DNA from: Lachnospiraceae bacterium UBA7179
GTDB taxonomy: Bacteria; Bacillota; Clostridia; Lachnospirales; Lachnospiraceae
Reading direction: 5' to 3'
Length of the DNA stretch: 6,799 nucleotides
NCBI GenBank assembly: GCA_002491195.1
Contig: DKVL01000039.1
Coordinates: 1-6,799 of the forward strand
The position numbers and the translations under genes were made by a program. Of the stretch, positions 6,520 through 6,799 are shown one piece after another; position 1 is the stretch's first letter, and each line of letters opens with the position of its first letter. Below the pieces are notes generated by a model that was not told where the DNA came from, did not search any database, and saw only the letters and a program-made list of their open reading frames with translations.

Positions 6520-6799
6520 ATCTTTCAGCTCCTTCCATGTAGTTGCCTTGAAAAAGGTTACCCACTTGTCAATTCCATAGTGCCTGTCCTCTTCGGTTGC
6601 CAGTTCTACATGATTCAATTCTATCACAGACAGCTGCAACTTGTCAGTATAGACTGCGTTTGTTTTCACATTTTTGATCATGTACGTCGCATAAAACTCC
6701 GGCGCATCTGGAAAAAGTTCAAAATCTAGGAAACTGATCTGTATCACCGGAATGACATGAATATAGTCGTCCCCCTTGTATACATTGTCAAAAGAACGG
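6190..6799 (-). CDS. Rpn-family PD-(D/E)XK nuclease / putative transposase, 5'-truncated by window edge
   Basis: The reading frame is open to the right edge. The last 202 residues and a TAG stop are visible, so the true start lies outside the window; a GTG at 6747 is only an internal codon. The segment around 'YKGDDYIHVIPVIQISFLDF', followed by 'FELFPD', an ELNHVEL-like strand, 'DKWVTFFKA' and a 'TWKELKDMA' helix, matches the region after the catalytic core in the Rpn / PDDEXK_2 family (known from IS-like 'T_den_put_tspse' proteins and E. coli RpnA-E). The PD-(D/E)XK residues themselves should be in the missing N-terminal part of about 100 residues, so nuclease competence cannot be judged. 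The last 60 or so residues are a charged heptad coiled coil. Known Rpn proteins are DNA endonucleases that promote recombination, and some act in phage defence. Upstream of the LRR genes on the same strand, with 96 bases between. Confidence 0.85.
   Translation of the reverse strand, partial: RSFDNVYKGDDYIHVIPVIQISFLDFELFPDAPEFYATYMIKNVKTNAVYTDKLQLSVIELNHVELATEEDRHYGIDKWVTFFKATTWKELKDMAVTNQYMEAAADTILEISSDENIRELCRRRAEFEAHERHNAEEHARKDALIEKQSKQLAEKDAALVDSLNELAEKDAELAEKDSALTKSLNEIARLKALLEKNTETGQ
6208..6378 (-). repeat. Heptad coiled-coil repeats at the Rpn C-terminus
   Basis: Seven-residue units of the type LAEKDAA / LAEKDAE / LAEKDSA recur, interleaved with SLNE spacers. The two 14-residue blocks LAEKDAALVDSLNE and LAEKDSALTKSLNE are near copies. 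In DNA, a 19-base identical string occurs at 6268-6286 and 6289-6307 (21-base period, one heptad), and a related copy begins at 6331. The pattern predicts a dimeric or trimeric coiled coil whose length can change in heptad steps by slippage. Confidence 0.8.

Overview
The window fits a low-to-mid GC Bacillota genome, most likely a gut Clostridia/Lachnospiraceae-type organism. This is inferred from strong AGGAGG-type ribosome binding sites, from the protein families present, and from the use of tandem leucine-rich-repeat paralogues. No rRNA or housekeeping gene is present to confirm it. All convincing genes lie on the minus strand, so transcription runs from the right end to the left end.

From right to left, the window opens inside the 3' part of an Rpn-family (PD-(D/E)XK nuclease / 'putative transposase') gene. 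Its N-terminal catalytic half lies beyond base 6799. Its C-terminus is a heptad-repeat coiled coil, and an internal ATG with a good Shine-Dalgarno could express that C-terminal part separately. A 96-base gap follows, holding a 15-bp hairpin that pairs better in minus-strand RNA than in plus-strand RNA.

Three tandem paralogues come next, at 4015-6093, 2321-3994 and 192-2240. Each has an N-terminal helical region of about 350 residues with ankyrin-like segments, then an 'EDGTL-I-NYKG' junction, then BspA-type (LRR_5 / TpLRR) 23-residue leucine-rich repeats, then a 'CPKGS' C-terminal cap. The arrays have about 11, 5 and 9 repeats in transcription order. None has a signal peptide, membrane segment or wall anchor, so the proteins are predicted to be cytoplasmic. 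The first two genes are 20 bases apart and almost certainly co-transcribed. The third follows an 80-base gap that holds a possible weak promoter.

Downstream of the last gene, bases 1-191 hold no convincing gene. They contain a perfect 10-bp hairpin at 31-58 and an 80-base near-palindrome at 61-140 that folds into a three-way junction, either a small structured RNA or a palindromic repeat element.

The biological role is unknown. The arrangement suggests a locally amplifying family of intracellular repeat-recognition proteins beside an Rpn nuclease. The arrays differ by whole 46-residue super-repeats, and the genes share patches of near-identical DNA, both pointing to ongoing recombination among the copies. 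A link to defence or conflict is a hypothesis resting only on gene adjacency and on what is known of Rpn proteins.
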